Positions 6,906-15,504 of a stretch of 64,000 bases of DNA are shown in pieces (position 1 is the stretch's first letter; each line of letters begins with the position of its first letter). The notes under the pieces were generated by a model that saw only the letters and a list, made by a program, of their open reading frames with translations, had not been told where the DNA came from and did no database searches. A program made the position numbers and the translations under genes. Origin of the DNA: Palsa-1439 sp050015495 (lineage in GTDB: Bacteria > Verrucomicrobiota > Verrucomicrobiia > Palsa-1439); assembly GCA_050015495.1 (NCBI GenBank), contig JBEKBH010000014.1, positions 1 to 64,000 on the forward strand. Direction: 5' to 3'.

Positions 6906-8726
6906 TTACGGTGACGTGACCAGTTTGACTCGGTAAAAGCGCGGCCCGCTGTTGGTGGCGGCGCCCGCGTCCACATAGTTTGTCTGCGTGATCATCGGCG
7001 AGGCGGGCACGGCCATGGTAACGAGATTCGTATAGCCGCTCGACGGCGAATTGGTCGTCACCTGGACCGCGTACGTCTTGCCCGTGACAACCGACCACGT
7101 GATCGCCATGCCGTTCCCCGATGGCTGGATCGACGTGATACGGAACACCGAAGCGCTGTTGGTCGGGTCAAGGCCAGCCAGATAATCCTGGAGGACGGTA
7201 AATCCCGTGCCATCGAGGTCCTTGCCAGCCAGGGTGGGATCCAGCGGGTTGAAGCCGTATTGCAGCTTCCACGCGGTCGGGATGCCGTCGACGAGGTTTC
7301 CGAGGACCAGTGTCCCGCCGCTACTCATGTACGAGCCGCAGACATTGGTCATGACCAGGATGTCCGCCTGCAGCAGGCCACCGCTGAGGTTCAGTTCGCC
7401 ATTGTTCAGGTAAATGACAGCATTGTGCGCGGCGTTGGTGACGTACAAGCTGCCGCCGGCCACGTTCACCACGCCGATCCCGCCCGTGGAACAATTGCCG
7501 AGGACGAGCTTCGTGTACAGCGTCATCGTTCCCCCGTTCAGGGTCACCGTGCCCATGGCGTTCGACTGCTCGCCCGCCATCATCGAGCCGCCCAGCCACG
7601 TGCCGTTTGATACCGTCAGCAGCCCGTTCCCGAACTGGCCGACGGATGTCGGCATAAAGCTGATCGTGTTCGATGGCCCGACATAGGTGTTGGTCTGCAC
7701 CAATTGTCCGCCCGTCACCCACACCGTGCCGGTCGCGCCGGAACTGCACCCGATCGCCATCAATCCTTGCACCATGGTCACCCCGCCTGCCACGGTCAAT
7801 GTCCCCTGCGAGCCGTTATCGCCGCCGACTTCGACCGCGCTGAGAATGGCCGTGCCACTCAGTACGTTGAACTGACCCGCCCCATAGTCGCCAATCATCG
7901 TGATGAAGGAATTCGTCTCCACCAGGCTGCCGCCGTTCACCGTCACCGCACCGACCGACCCCGTCTCCATTCCCACCAGCAGCCGGCACAAGGGCGCCGT
8001 AATGTAGGTGCCCGCCGACACCGTGAGCGCGCCCTGCGAACCGCCTCCCAATCCAACGAAAACGTCATTCGTCGCGTTGACTTGGGCATTGGAGATAATC
8101 ATCTGGCCAGCACTGTTGATGCCGATGGCCCCCTCGCTCATCAACAATTGACCGCCCGTAATGGTAATGCTGCCCAGCGCGTTCGAGTCGAGCCCGACGC
8201 AGAACAATGGCGTGACATCCAGCACGCTGTTGCCTTCCATGAAGACCGATCCGTCCACGCTGAATCCGCTGTTCGTCCCTCCCTCGACGGACAACGCCGA
8301 GTCGCCGAGATACAATGCGCCGCCATTGGTCACGATGAGCGTGTCGAGAACTTGTAGGGGCGTGGTCGTTCCCGCCTCGGACAATTCGAGTGTATCGGTC
8401 GCAACGCCGAGAGACGAGACGACCAGATCGCTCACAATCATCGAGTTCGGGTAGTTGTCCGCGGTGTAGGAATCAATGGTCACCTCTAGGGTCGTGTTCG
8501 TGGCGATGAGGATGAGCGTCTGGCCGTTTGTCGACGGCCTGGCATTCAATGACCACTTGGTGTAATCGTCCCAATATCCCCGGGTTGGACTGTTCCAACT
8601 ATTGGTTTGGGCAACAGAAACCCCCGACCCCACCAGCACCAGCAGCAACATCGCACAGGTGATTGCTCTGACTTCACCGCCCTCACGCAGTAAACCAACC
8701 GGCAACAGCGCAGTTTGCAGCTTCAT
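6906..8726 (-). CDS. Secreted strand-repeat surface protein
   Basis: 606 residues. The signal-peptide-like start ends near VSVAQTN. The body (about 60-490) is a run of short Gly/Thr/Asn-rich units such as GSITITGGQLLMSEG, GALTVSAGTYI and GTVTLNGGTMTLYT, the pattern of autotransporter-associated beta-strand or PEP-CTERM-type beta-solenoid proteins. A DGIPTAWKLQYGFNPLDPT segment then resembles calcium-binding repeat spacers. The C-terminus (FRITSIQ...RFYRVKL) is the module shared with three other exported proteins in this window. No outer-membrane barrel is visible. A strong AAGGAG precedes the ATG. It is likely a surface or matrix protein handled together with the two pseudopilins downstream. 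Confidence 0.85.
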   Translation of the reverse strand: MKLQTALLPVGLLREGGEVRAITCAMLLLVLVGSGVSVAQTNSWNSPTRGYWDDYTKWSLNARPSTNGQTLILIATNTTLEVTIDSYTADNYPNSMIVSDLVVSSLGVATDTLELSEAGTTTPLQVLDTLIVTNGGALYLGDSALSVEGGTNSGFSVDGSVFMEGNSVLDVTPLFCVGLDSNALGSITITGGQLLMSEGAIGINSAGQMIISNAQVNATNDVFVGLGGGSQGALTVSAGTYITAPLCRLLVGMETGSVGAVTVNGGSLVETNSFITMIGDYGAGQFNVLSGTAILSAVEVGGDNGSQGTLTVAGGVTMVQGLMAIGCSSGATGTVWVTGGQLVQTNTYVGPSNTISFMPTSVGQFGNGLLTVSNGTWLGGSMMAGEQSNAMGTVTLNGGTMTLYTKLVLGNCSTGGIGVVNVAGGSLYVTNAAHNAVIYLNNGELNLSGGLLQADILVMTNVCGSYMSSGGTLVLGNLVDGIPTAWKLQYGFNPLDPTLAGKDLDGTGFTVLQDYLAGLDPTNSASVFRITSIQPSGNGMAITWSVVTGKTYAVQVTTNSPSSGYTNLVTMAVPASPMITQTNYVDAGAATNSGPRFYRVKLVTSP

Positions 8727-8761
8727 GATCTCCTTTCATGCGTGCTCTTGCGCGCGTAATG

Positions 8762-8807
8762 AGTCTATGGCCGTTCAGGGATTTGTCATGTAAAAGATAT
8801 GTAAAAG
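8762..8807 (-). promoter_or_regulatory. Candidate promoter and operator of the surface-protein operon
   Basis: On the minus strand ATGACA (8789-8784) and TAGACT (8767-8762), separated by 16 bp, approximate -35 and -10 boxes upstream of the gene starting at 8726. Overlapping and upstream of the -35 are two direct repeats, read ATGTAAAAG on the plus strand at 8788-8796 and 8799-8807, 11 bp apart, one helical turn. That suggests binding of an activator dimer. By-eye call. Confidence 0.35.
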
Positions 8808-8817
8808 TTTGCGGGGC

Positions 8818-9014
8818 TATCCGTCGGGCCGTTTGTCGATGGCGCGACTCGCAATGACCGCTTGGTGTAATCGTCCCTGAGTCCCGGGCAGGACTGATCC
8901 GACGATTTGTTCGGGCAACAGAATCCCCTATCCCCACCAACTCCAGCAGCAGCGCACGCGTAATCGGTCTCACTTCACCCGTCTCATGCGGAAAGCATGC
9001 ACGCGATCTCCCTT
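8818..9014 (-). pseudogene. Decayed duplicate of the 5' end of the surface-protein gene
   Basis: The segment aligns by eye with 8515-8735, covering the ribosome site, signal peptide and first forty or so codons of the intact gene. The remnant MRPITRALLLELVGIGDSVA matches MLLLVLVGSGVSVA of the intact copy. The original ATG is replaced by GCG, there is a deletion after it, and the frame is interrupted. It is a truncated tandem duplicate left between the intact gene and the third att copy. Confidence 0.7.
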
Positions 9015-9108
9015 CCCTAGCTGGCAGGATCTCAGCACAAACGGCGGGCTTTGTCGAGACGTAACGGGGTGGTTACCACGTAGAAAATGTCAAGCAACGT
9101 CCGGCCAG

Positions 9109-9146
9109 GTCGAATCTCGCCCCCCTCCGCCAGCTTCATTTTGCCT
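9109..9146 (+). repeat. att-like repeat, copy 3 (degenerate tRNA-Ser 3' end)
   Basis: A third copy of the tRNA-Ser 3' end, in the same orientation, with one base lost from the T-loop and one extra C in the acceptor strand. The similarity continues about 15 bases past the CCA (AGCTTCATTTTGCCTG here against AACTTCATTTGTCCTG after copy 1). It appears to be the oldest, decayed right border of the composite insertion, or the original chromosomal right flank. Confidence 0.7.
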
Positions 9147-9296
9147 GTCACAATCGCGAAATCTTGTGGTGCCCTTGGGTGCGGCTCGGCGCAAAAGCGC
9201 TGGCCGCATCGCGCGAAGTCTGGCAGACTCGGCCCACTATGGGTATGGCTCAACAAGCAGTTAAATGAATCATGAGGTTTCGACGGAGATTCGACC

Positions 9297-9395
9297 ATGC
9301 GGGAACGCATGCTGTACTTTCACGGTAGGGACTGGCCGAATTGGGACCGTCAGGCGACACCGGAATATCTGAAAAATTACACGTTGCCCGAGTAG
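9297..9395 (+). CDS. Possible 32-residue ORF
   Basis: ATG at 9297 preceded by GGAGA about 8 bases upstream, ending TAG at 9395. The product is rich in aromatic residues (YFHGRDWPNWDR, PEYLKNYTLPE). It lies between att copy 3 and the cupin gene. It could be a true small protein or the remnant of a longer gene; nothing in it is recognisable. Confidence 0.25.
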   Translation: MRERMLYFHGRDWPNWDRQATPEYLKNYTLPE

Positions 9396-9440
9396 CCGCG
9401 GCGATTCTGGCAACAACCGAACTCATCAGGAGGGGTTCAC

Positions 9441-10079
9441 ATGAATATACGGAATTGGTTTTGCGGACTTGGCCTGGTTCTGTTACCCGTGGCCGGTGCG
9501 TTGGCCGTCACCCAGACCGAGAAGGTGCGGAATGAAAAGGTGCTGGTCGTCGAGCAGGCCCTGGCGCCGGGGGAGGCGGTGTCGTTGCCCGTCAACCGGG
9601 CCAGCGTGGCGGTTTACCTTGACGACGGATCGATTGAAGTAACGCTGAAGGCGGGGGTGCCGCGTACGGAGAGTGTCGGGCGCGGCGAGACCGTGTTTCG
9701 GCCGGCGCAAGCCGGGACTGTAAAGAACACCGGTTCTTCGGTGTTGCGGATCGTGCAGACCGAGTATCTCGGAAAGGGCGGTTCCGAAACATGGGGCACG
9801 GCGGGGTTGGCGCCGGACTACAAGCTGCTTTTCGAGAACCAGTATGGGCGGGTGTACGACATCCGGATGGGTGCCGGAAAGAGTGAACCCCTGCATTCCC
9901 ATCATGACCGCGTGGTGGTCTGTCTCTCAGGAGCGGAGCTGCAACACGAGATGCCCGATGGCCGAAGAGAAACCTCCACCTTGAAAACCGGCGAGATCGC
10001 CTGGCGGCACGCCACGACCCACGTCGGCCATAACCTGGGCAAGACCGACCTGTGGGCGATCGCGATCGAGCCGAAGTAG
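9441..10079 (+). CDS. Exported two-domain cupin protein
   Basis: 212 residues with a signal peptide (about 1-22, cleavage near GALA/VTQ) and two cupin-like beta barrels. The first (about 30-105) lacks metal ligands. The second (about 125-210) has LHSHHDRVVVCLSG and a distal HVGHNLG, which could form the usual His-rich metal site. An AGGAGG lies close upstream of the ATG. Cupins of this kind bind or isomerise small organic acids or sugars, or act as sensors in the periplasm. It stands 65 bp ahead of the catabolic gene run and may belong to it. Confidence 0.75.
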   Translation: MNIRNWFCGLGLVLLPVAGALAVTQTEKVRNEKVLVVEQALAPGEAVSLPVNRASVAVYLDDGSIEVTLKAGVPRTESVGRGETVFRPAQAGTVKNTGSSVLRIVQTEYLGKGGSETWGTAGLAPDYKLLFENQYGRVYDIRMGAGKSEPLHSHHDRVVVCLSGAELQHEMPDGRRETSTLKTGEIAWRHATTHVGHNLGKTDLWAIAIEPK

Positions 10080-10144
10080 CCCAAACTACAAAGCTTGTTG
10101 ACGGGTCTCTCAGTTGTTACAGTTCGCGCCGCAAAGGACATCGC

Positions 10145-11071
10145 ATGAATATTCCACTCCACCATGTCATCCGCCCCGGCCTCATCCATTTCATGGCCTT
10201 CCCGTCCACGATGAAAGGCGAAGGCCCGATCCTCGATACCTGCCGACAGATTCTGGCGGACGATTTCTTCGAGGTGATCGAGATATCCTGGATCAAAGAC
10301 CCGGCGGTGCGCGCAAAAGTGAAATCGCTCCTGGCCACTGCCGGCGTCGAGGTCAAGTACGGCGGCCAACCCCGGTTGCTCACGCAAAAACTCGATCTGA
10401 ACAGTGCCGACGAAGCTGCCCGCCGCCGCGCCATCGAGGAAATCAAACACGCCGTCGATGACGCCGCCGAGATGGGCATCCGCGATGTCGGCCTCCTCAG
10501 CGGCAGCGACGCCGCCCCCGCGGAACGGCCCGCCGCCATGGACCGATTGGAGAACTCCCTGGTGGAACTTTGCCGCCACGCCGCGAAATCCAACTGCAAC
10601 ATCGTGCTGGAAGTCTTCGACCGCGACATCGACAAGAAATGCCTGATCGGTCCCGCCAGCACCGCCCGCGAAATCGCCGCGCGCGTCAAACGGTCCTGCA
10701 AGAACTTCGGGCTGCTGGTCGATCTGAGTCACATCCCGCTTCTCAGTGAATCCCCCGCCCAGGCTCTGCAACCCGTTCGCGAACACATCGCCCATATCCA
10801 CATCGGCAACGCCTACTTCAAGGATCGGCAGGACCCGGCCTGGGGCGACCAGCATCCGCGTTTCGGTTACCCGGGCAGCGCCAACGACGTGCCCGAGATT
10901 GTCGCCTTCCTGCGCGAACTGTTCGCCGTTGGGTACCTGCGGGCTGACGGCTCGCGACGCGGGGCCGTGTCGTTTGAAATCAAACCCGTGGGCGACGAGG
11001 ACTCGACCGTCATGATCGCCGCCTCCAAACGCAAACTGCTCGAGGCGTGGGCGAAGCTCACCCTCCCATAA
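10145..11071 (+). CDS. TIM-barrel sugar isomerase/epimerase-like protein (AP endonuclease 2 family)
   Basis: 308 residues of the xylose-isomerase-like TIM-barrel superfamily (sugar phosphate isomerase/epimerase, including hydroxypyruvate isomerase, IolE and IolI relatives). Seen are HFMAFPSTMKGEG near the N-terminus, a metal-ligand-type Glu in NIVLEVFDRDID, DLSHIPLL, HIAHIHIGNAY and a terminal Glu in GAVSFEIKPVG, the usual order of Glu/Asp/His/Glu ligands. The ATG at 10145 follows AAAGGA at about 9 bases; the frame is open earlier but overlaps the cupin gene. It is followed after two bases by the dehydrogenase gene. The substrate is unknown, most likely a keto-acid or ketose intermediate. Confidence 0.8.
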   Translation: MNIPLHHVIRPGLIHFMAFPSTMKGEGPILDTCRQILADDFFEVIEISWIKDPAVRAKVKSLLATAGVEVKYGGQPRLLTQKLDLNSADEAARRRAIEEIKHAVDDAAEMGIRDVGLLSGSDAAPAERPAAMDRLENSLVELCRHAAKSNCNIVLEVFDRDIDKKCLIGPASTAREIAARVKRSCKNFGLLVDLSHIPLLSESPAQALQPVREHIAHIHIGNAYFKDRQDPAWGDQHPRFGYPGSANDVPEIVAFLRELFAVGYLRADGSRRGAVSFEIKPVGDEDSTVMIAASKRKLLEAWAKLTLP

Positions 11072-11073
11072 CC

Positions 11074-12024
11074 ATGAAAATCACTGTCCTGGACGGTTAT
11101 ACACTCAATCCCGGCGATAATCCGTGGGATGAGGTCGCCAAGCTCGGCACGTTCGTCTGCCACGATCGCACGTCGGGCGACCTCATCGTCGAACGCGCGA
11201 AAGACGCCGAGATCATTCTCACCAACAAGGCGCCGCTGTCCGCCGACACCCTCGCCAAGTTGCCCAGGCTGAAATTCATCAGCGTCCTCGCCACCGGCTA
11301 CAACGTCGTGGACGTGAAGGCCGCCAGGGCGCGCGGCATCGCCGTCGCCAACGTGCCGACCTACGCCACCGATGCCGTGGCCGAGTACGTGTTCGCCCTG
11401 CTGCTGAATTTCTATCGTCAGCCGCAGTTGCACAGTGACCTGATCAAACAAGGCGAGTGGTCGAAGGCGGAATGGTCCTTCTGGCGGACGCCGCTGACCG
11501 AAGTGGCCGGCCAAACCCTCGGCATTGTCGGATTCGGACGCATCGGCCGGCGCGTCGGCGAAATCGCCGCGGGTTTCAAGATGAAAGTCGTGGCCAACGA
11601 CGTCTTCCGCGGCAACCTGCCGTCGTATCCCGTCGCCTGGCGCGAGGTGCCGGAGTTGTTTGCCGAATCCGATGTGGTGACGTTGCATTGCAATCTTACT
11701 CCCGAGAACACCGGCATGATCAACAAGGCGCTGCTCGGACGCATGAAACACACGGCCTATCTCATCAACACATCGCGCGGCCCGCTCGTGAACGACGCTG
11801 ACCTCGCCGAGGCGTTGCGGCAGGGTAAACTCGCCGGCGCGGCGCTGGACGTCATCACGACCGAGCCGATTTCCCCGGATAACCCGCTGCTGAAAGCGCC
11901 GAACATCACGATCACGCCGCACATCGCCTGGGCGGTGCTCGCCGCGCGCCGCCGGTTGATGCAGGTCACCGCTGAAAACGTGGCCGCCTTTTTGGCGGGC
12001 AAGCCGATCAACGTCGTCAATTGA
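11074..12024 (+). CDS. D-2-hydroxyacid dehydrogenase (glycerate dehydrogenase / hydroxypyruvate reductase type)
   Basis: 316 residues. The Rossmann nucleotide site GIVGFGRIGRRVG lies at about 150-162, and the catalytic triad of the family is visible as R235 (NTSRGPLVN), E264 (ITTEPI) and H283 (TPHIAWAV). The TPHIAW context and overall length match NADH-dependent glycerate dehydrogenases, which reduce hydroxypyruvate to D-glycerate or oxidise glycerate. It starts two bases after the isomerase stop, and 12 bases separate it from the split transketolase. Since transketolases accept hydroxypyruvate as a C2 donor, the pair could share that intermediate; this is inference. Confidence 0.9.
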   Translation: MKITVLDGYTLNPGDNPWDEVAKLGTFVCHDRTSGDLIVERAKDAEIILTNKAPLSADTLAKLPRLKFISVLATGYNVVDVKAARARGIAVANVPTYATDAVAEYVFALLLNFYRQPQLHSDLIKQGEWSKAEWSFWRTPLTEVAGQTLGIVGFGRIGRRVGEIAAGFKMKVVANDVFRGNLPSYPVAWREVPELFAESDVVTLHCNLTPENTGMINKALLGRMKHTAYLINTSRGPLVNDADLAEALRQGKLAGAALDVITTEPISPDNPLLKAPNITITPHIAWAVLAARRRLMQVTAENVAAFLAGKPINVVN

Positions 12025-12036
12025 GGCGGGCGCGGG

Positions 12037-12930
12037 ATGCAGGCCAGGACACATCGCGATCCCCGGGCGGTACTCCGGGAGAAGGATCGGAAAGAGAAAG
12101 CCGCGATGCTCCAGGTTCTGGCGCAGGAATTTCGCCTTACTGTGCTGGATATTCTGCACGAGAAAGGCACCGGCCACTGGGGCGGGGCAGCGTCGGCAGC
12201 CGAGTTGCTAGTGGCGCTTTATTTCGACGCGATGAACGTCCATCCCGAAGAACCGCGTTGGCCGGACCGCGACCGGCTCGTGGTCAGCAAAGGTCACGCC
12301 TCTTGCATGCTCTACACCGTGTTGGCTCACCGCGGGTATTTTCCCATCGACGAACTGAAGACCTTCCGTCAGATCGACAGCCGGCTGCAAGGGCATCCGT
12401 GCATGTTGAAGACCCCGGGAGTCGAGATGTCCACCGGCGCGTTGGGACACGGGGCCTCGGTGGCCTTGGGCATGGCGCTCGCGGCGCGGTTGCTCGGGAA
12501 ACGTTACTGGACCTACGTGCTGCTGGGCGATGGGGACCTGAACGAAGGCCAGACGTGGGAAGCGATCATGGCCGCGGCGAAATTCAAACCGGAACGCCTG
12601 GTCGCGCTGATTGACTACAACAAGGTCCAACTCGACGGCCCCAGCGATCAGATCATGCCCATGGATCCGTTGCCGGAGAAACTCCGCGCCTTCAATTGGA
12701 ACGTCGCGCCCACCGTTTACGACGGCCACAATGTCGCCGCCGTGCTCGAGTCGTTCGATTGGGTCAAGGACCAGCGCCAATGGCCGGTCGCCGTGATCTA
12801 CAAAACGCACAAGGGACGGGGCGTGTCGTTCATGGAAGACAACGCCCACTGGCACGGCGCGCCGATCGACGACGCCACCTACGCCAAAGCGAGACAGGAA
12901 CTGCTCCAAACATTGGAGGCGTTGCCGTGA
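12037..12930 (+). CDS. Transketolase, N-terminal (TPP-binding) subunit
   Basis: 297 residues equivalent to the thiamine-diphosphate-binding half of transketolase. The ThDP motif starts GDGDLNEGQTWEA and ends LIDYNKVQLDG. Histidines typical of the active site occur in SKGHASCML, LQGHPCML and TGALGHGAS. Split transketolases of this size occur in specialised catabolic operons, for example apulose-4-phosphate transketolase pairs. ATG 12037 or the downstream ATG at 12106 could be the start; the upstream one allows a basic N-terminal extension. Its stop overlaps the start of the C-terminal subunit. Confidence 0.92.
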   Translation: MQARTHRDPRAVLREKDRKEKAAMLQVLAQEFRLTVLDILHEKGTGHWGGAASAAELLVALYFDAMNVHPEEPRWPDRDRLVVSKGHASCMLYTVLAHRGYFPIDELKTFRQIDSRLQGHPCMLKTPGVEMSTGALGHGASVALGMALAARLLGKRYWTYVLLGDGDLNEGQTWEAIMAAAKFKPERLVALIDYNKVQLDGPSDQIMPMDPLPEKLRAFNWNVAPTVYDGHNVAAVLESFDWVKDQRQWPVAVIYKTHKGRGVSFMEDNAHWHGAPIDDATYAKARQELLQTLEALP

Positions 12931-13871
12931 ACGCCCCAACCGTGGCCATGCGGGACGCGTTCGGTGAAGCGCTGGTTGCGCTGGCACCGGATTTTCCCGA
13001 GATGGTTGTTTTCGATGCCGATGTGTCCACGAGCACGCGCACCGCGGCGTTTGGAAAACAGCACCCAAACCGGTTCTTCAACGTCGGCGTGGCCGAAGCG
13101 AACATGGTGGACATCGCCGCGGGCGTGGCGACCTGCGGGTTGCGGCCGGTCGTCAGCACCTTTGCCTTGTTCCTCACCCTGAAGGCCGCCGATCAGATAC
13201 GAAACATTGTTTGCTACAACAAACTGCCGGTCGTTTTGGCCGGCAATTACGCCGGGCTTTCGGATTCGTATGACGGCGCCAGCCATCAGTCGATCCTCGA
13301 CATCGCGGTCATGCGGGCGATGCCGAAGATGACCGTTGTCGTTCCGGGCGATGGAATCGAATTGCGCCAGGCCCTCGCCGCCGCCCTGCGCCGCGATGGC
13401 CCCGCATACATCCGCATCTGCCGGAATCCCACCCCGGTGCTTTTCGCCGGCGCGCCTCCACTCGAAATCGGCAAAGTCCGCAAGCTCAGGGACGGCAACG
13501 ATCTCACTATCGCCGTGTGCGGCGTCCCGACGAGCATGGCCATCGAAGCCGCCGACCGTCTCGCCCAAAAGGGCGTCTCGGTTGACCTGTTGGAAGTGTC
13601 GACGATCAAGCCGATCGACGCCGAGGCTCTGGCCGCCTCGGCGCGCAAGACCGGCAAGATCCTGACGGTTGAAGAACACACCATCCACGGCGGTTTGGGA
13701 AGCGCTGTTGCCGAAGTCTTGGCGCGGCGCGCGCCCGCGAGGATGAGCATGATCGGGATTGAAGACACGTTTACGGAATCGGGCGCCTACGACGCCCTGC
13801 TGCGCAAGTACGGAATCTCGGTCGACCACATCGAGTCCGAAGCGCTGCGTCTGCTGACCCCGGAGCGATAG
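12927..13871 (+). CDS. Transketolase, C-terminal (pyrimidine-binding) subunit
   Basis: 314 residues forming the partner half: a pyrimidine-binding domain (about 5-165, with FFNVGVAEANMVDIAAG containing the conserved ThDP-activating Glu) and a C-terminal domain (about 190-310, LTVEEHTIHGGLGSAV). I chose GTG 12927 because its GTGA overlap with the preceding stop gives coupled translation; an ATG at 12948 is the alternative. The two subunits would assemble into one enzyme transferring two-carbon ketol units. Confidence 0.92.
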   Translation: MNAPTVAMRDAFGEALVALAPDFPEMVVFDADVSTSTRTAAFGKQHPNRFFNVGVAEANMVDIAAGVATCGLRPVVSTFALFLTLKAADQIRNIVCYNKLPVVLAGNYAGLSDSYDGASHQSILDIAVMRAMPKMTVVVPGDGIELRQALAAALRRDGPAYIRICRNPTPVLFAGAPPLEIGKVRKLRDGNDLTIAVCGVPTSMAIEAADRLAQKGVSVDLLEVSTIKPIDAEALAASARKTGKILTVEEHTIHGGLGSAVAEVLARRAPARMSMIGIEDTFTESGAYDALLRKYGISVDHIESEALRLLTPER

Positions 13872-13878
13872 AAACCGC

Positions 13879-15504
13879 ATGTGGCAACAGGATTACACGC
13901 CGGTGGCGCACAGCATCGGGTGGTCGGCTCTGTTCGCCTCGGTGCCGATGCTCGTGCTGTTGTTTTTGCTGGCGATCCGGCGGAAACCGGCGTGGATATC
14001 GGCCATCGTCAGCCTGGTCACGGCGATTCTCATGGTTTGGCTGGTGTATCGGATGCCGCCCGCCAGGATCTTTTCCGCAGCGCTGTTGGGGATGGCGTTC
14101 GGTCTGCTCCCGATCGGTTGGATCACGTTCAATGCGGTCCTCCTGTATCGGGTCACGATCGAGACCGGACAGTTTGAGGTGATCAAGAATTCGCTGGCGA
14201 TGTTGACCAGCGACTGCCGGTTGCAGGCGTTGTTGATTGCGTTCGCGTTTGGCGCGTTCATCGAAGGGGCCGCCGGCTCGGGCGTTCCCGTTGCCGTCTG
14301 CGCCGCCATGCTCACGGGCATGGGGTTTAACCGTCTCAAGGCCGCGGGGATCTGCTTGCTGGCTAACACCGCTCCCGTCGCATTCGGGGCCATCGGTCTG
14401 CCCATCCTCACGCTCGCCAAAGCCACGGATCTGCCGCTCGCCAGCCTCAGCGCCACCGCGGGCCGAATCAGCGCGCCGCTTTCTCTCTGCGTGCCGGCCT
14501 ACATGGTCGTGCTCGTTGCGGGCCGGAAAGGGCTGCGCGGCGTGCTGCCCGCCGCCCTGACCTGCGGCGTGTCGTTCGCCGTCGTGCAGGTGACGGTGTC
14601 CAACCTGATCGGACCGGAATTGACCGACATCTTGGCCGCCATCACGGCCATTGCGAGTCTGGTCCTGTTGTTTAAGATCTGGCAGCCGAAAGAATGCATT
14701 CCCGCCGACGCGACGGTCACGACAGCGGCGCCGACCACCCGCTACACCGCCTCGGAAATCTTTCGGGCTTGGTTGCCGTACGCGCTGTTGGCGGGTTGCG
14801 TCTTGTGCTGGGGCCTGCCGGCGTTCAAGGCCGTGCTCGTCAGGACCAGCATCTCCATCGCATGGCCGGCTCTTCATGAACTCGTGATGCGGATGCCACC
14901 GGTGGTGGCGACGGCGTCGCCGTACGACGCGAAATACAATCTCGATTGGCTCGCCAGCCCGGGCACGGCCTGCCTGATCGCCAGTGTGCTGGCGGCCCTC
15001 TTTGCCGGTCTGTCGCCAGCCCGATTCGTTCGGGTATTCGTCAGCACGTTCCGACAGATGTTCCTGCCGCTGGTGGCCATCGCTTCGGTGCTGGGACTGG
15101 CGTTCCTGATGAATTACTCCGGCGCGACCTCCTCGCTCGGACTCGCGTTTGCGGGAACCGGCCGCCTGTTTTCGTTCTTTAGCCCGTTACTCGGGTGGAT
15201 GGGCGTGTTCCTGTGCGGCTCGGATGCGTCCAGCAACGCTCTCTTCGGCAACCTGCAAACGACCGCGGCCCGGCAGATTGGCCTGAACCCGATCCTGACC
15301 GCCGCCGCCAATTCCACCGGTGGCGTGATGGGCAAGATGATCAGCGTGCAAAGCATCGCCGTCGCCGCTGCCGCCACCGGCATGAAACCGTCGGAAGAAT
15401 CCCAGCTCTTCCGATTCACGTTCTGGCACAGCGTCCTGCTCGTTTGCATGATCGGCGTGGTGACGACGCTCTATGCCTACGTCATCCCCTGGATGGTTCG
15501 TTAG
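13879..15504 (+). CDS. L-lactate/glycolate permease family transporter
   Basis: 541 residues with at least twelve hydrophobic segments, a member of the LctP/GlcA family of 2-hydroxyacid:proton symporters. Family signatures are FAFGAFIEGAAGSGVPVAV near residue 115 and FLCGSDASSNALFGNLQ and STGGVMGKMISVQSIAVA near the C-terminus. It begins 7 bp after the transketolase stop. Location at the end of a hydroxyacid dehydrogenase/transketolase operon suggests uptake of a short hydroxy acid such as glycolate, lactate or glycerate. Substrate specificity cannot be read from the sequence. Confidence 0.92.
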   Translation: MWQQDYTPVAHSIGWSALFASVPMLVLLFLLAIRRKPAWISAIVSLVTAILMVWLVYRMPPARIFSAALLGMAFGLLPIGWITFNAVLLYRVTIETGQFEVIKNSLAMLTSDCRLQALLIAFAFGAFIEGAAGSGVPVAVCAAMLTGMGFNRLKAAGICLLANTAPVAFGAIGLPILTLAKATDLPLASLSATAGRISAPLSLCVPAYMVVLVAGRKGLRGVLPAALTCGVSFAVVQVTVSNLIGPELTDILAAITAIASLVLLFKIWQPKECIPADATVTTAAPTTRYTASEIFRAWLPYALLAGCVLCWGLPAFKAVLVRTSISIAWPALHELVMRMPPVVATASPYDAKYNLDWLASPGTACLIASVLAALFAGLSPARFVRVFVSTFRQMFLPLVAIASVLGLAFLMNYSGATSSLGLAFAGTGRLFSFFSPLLGWMGVFLCGSDASSNALFGNLQTTAARQIGLNPILTAAANSTGGVMGKMISVQSIAVAAAATGMKPSEESQLFRFTFWHSVLLVCMIGVVTTLYAYVIPWMVR

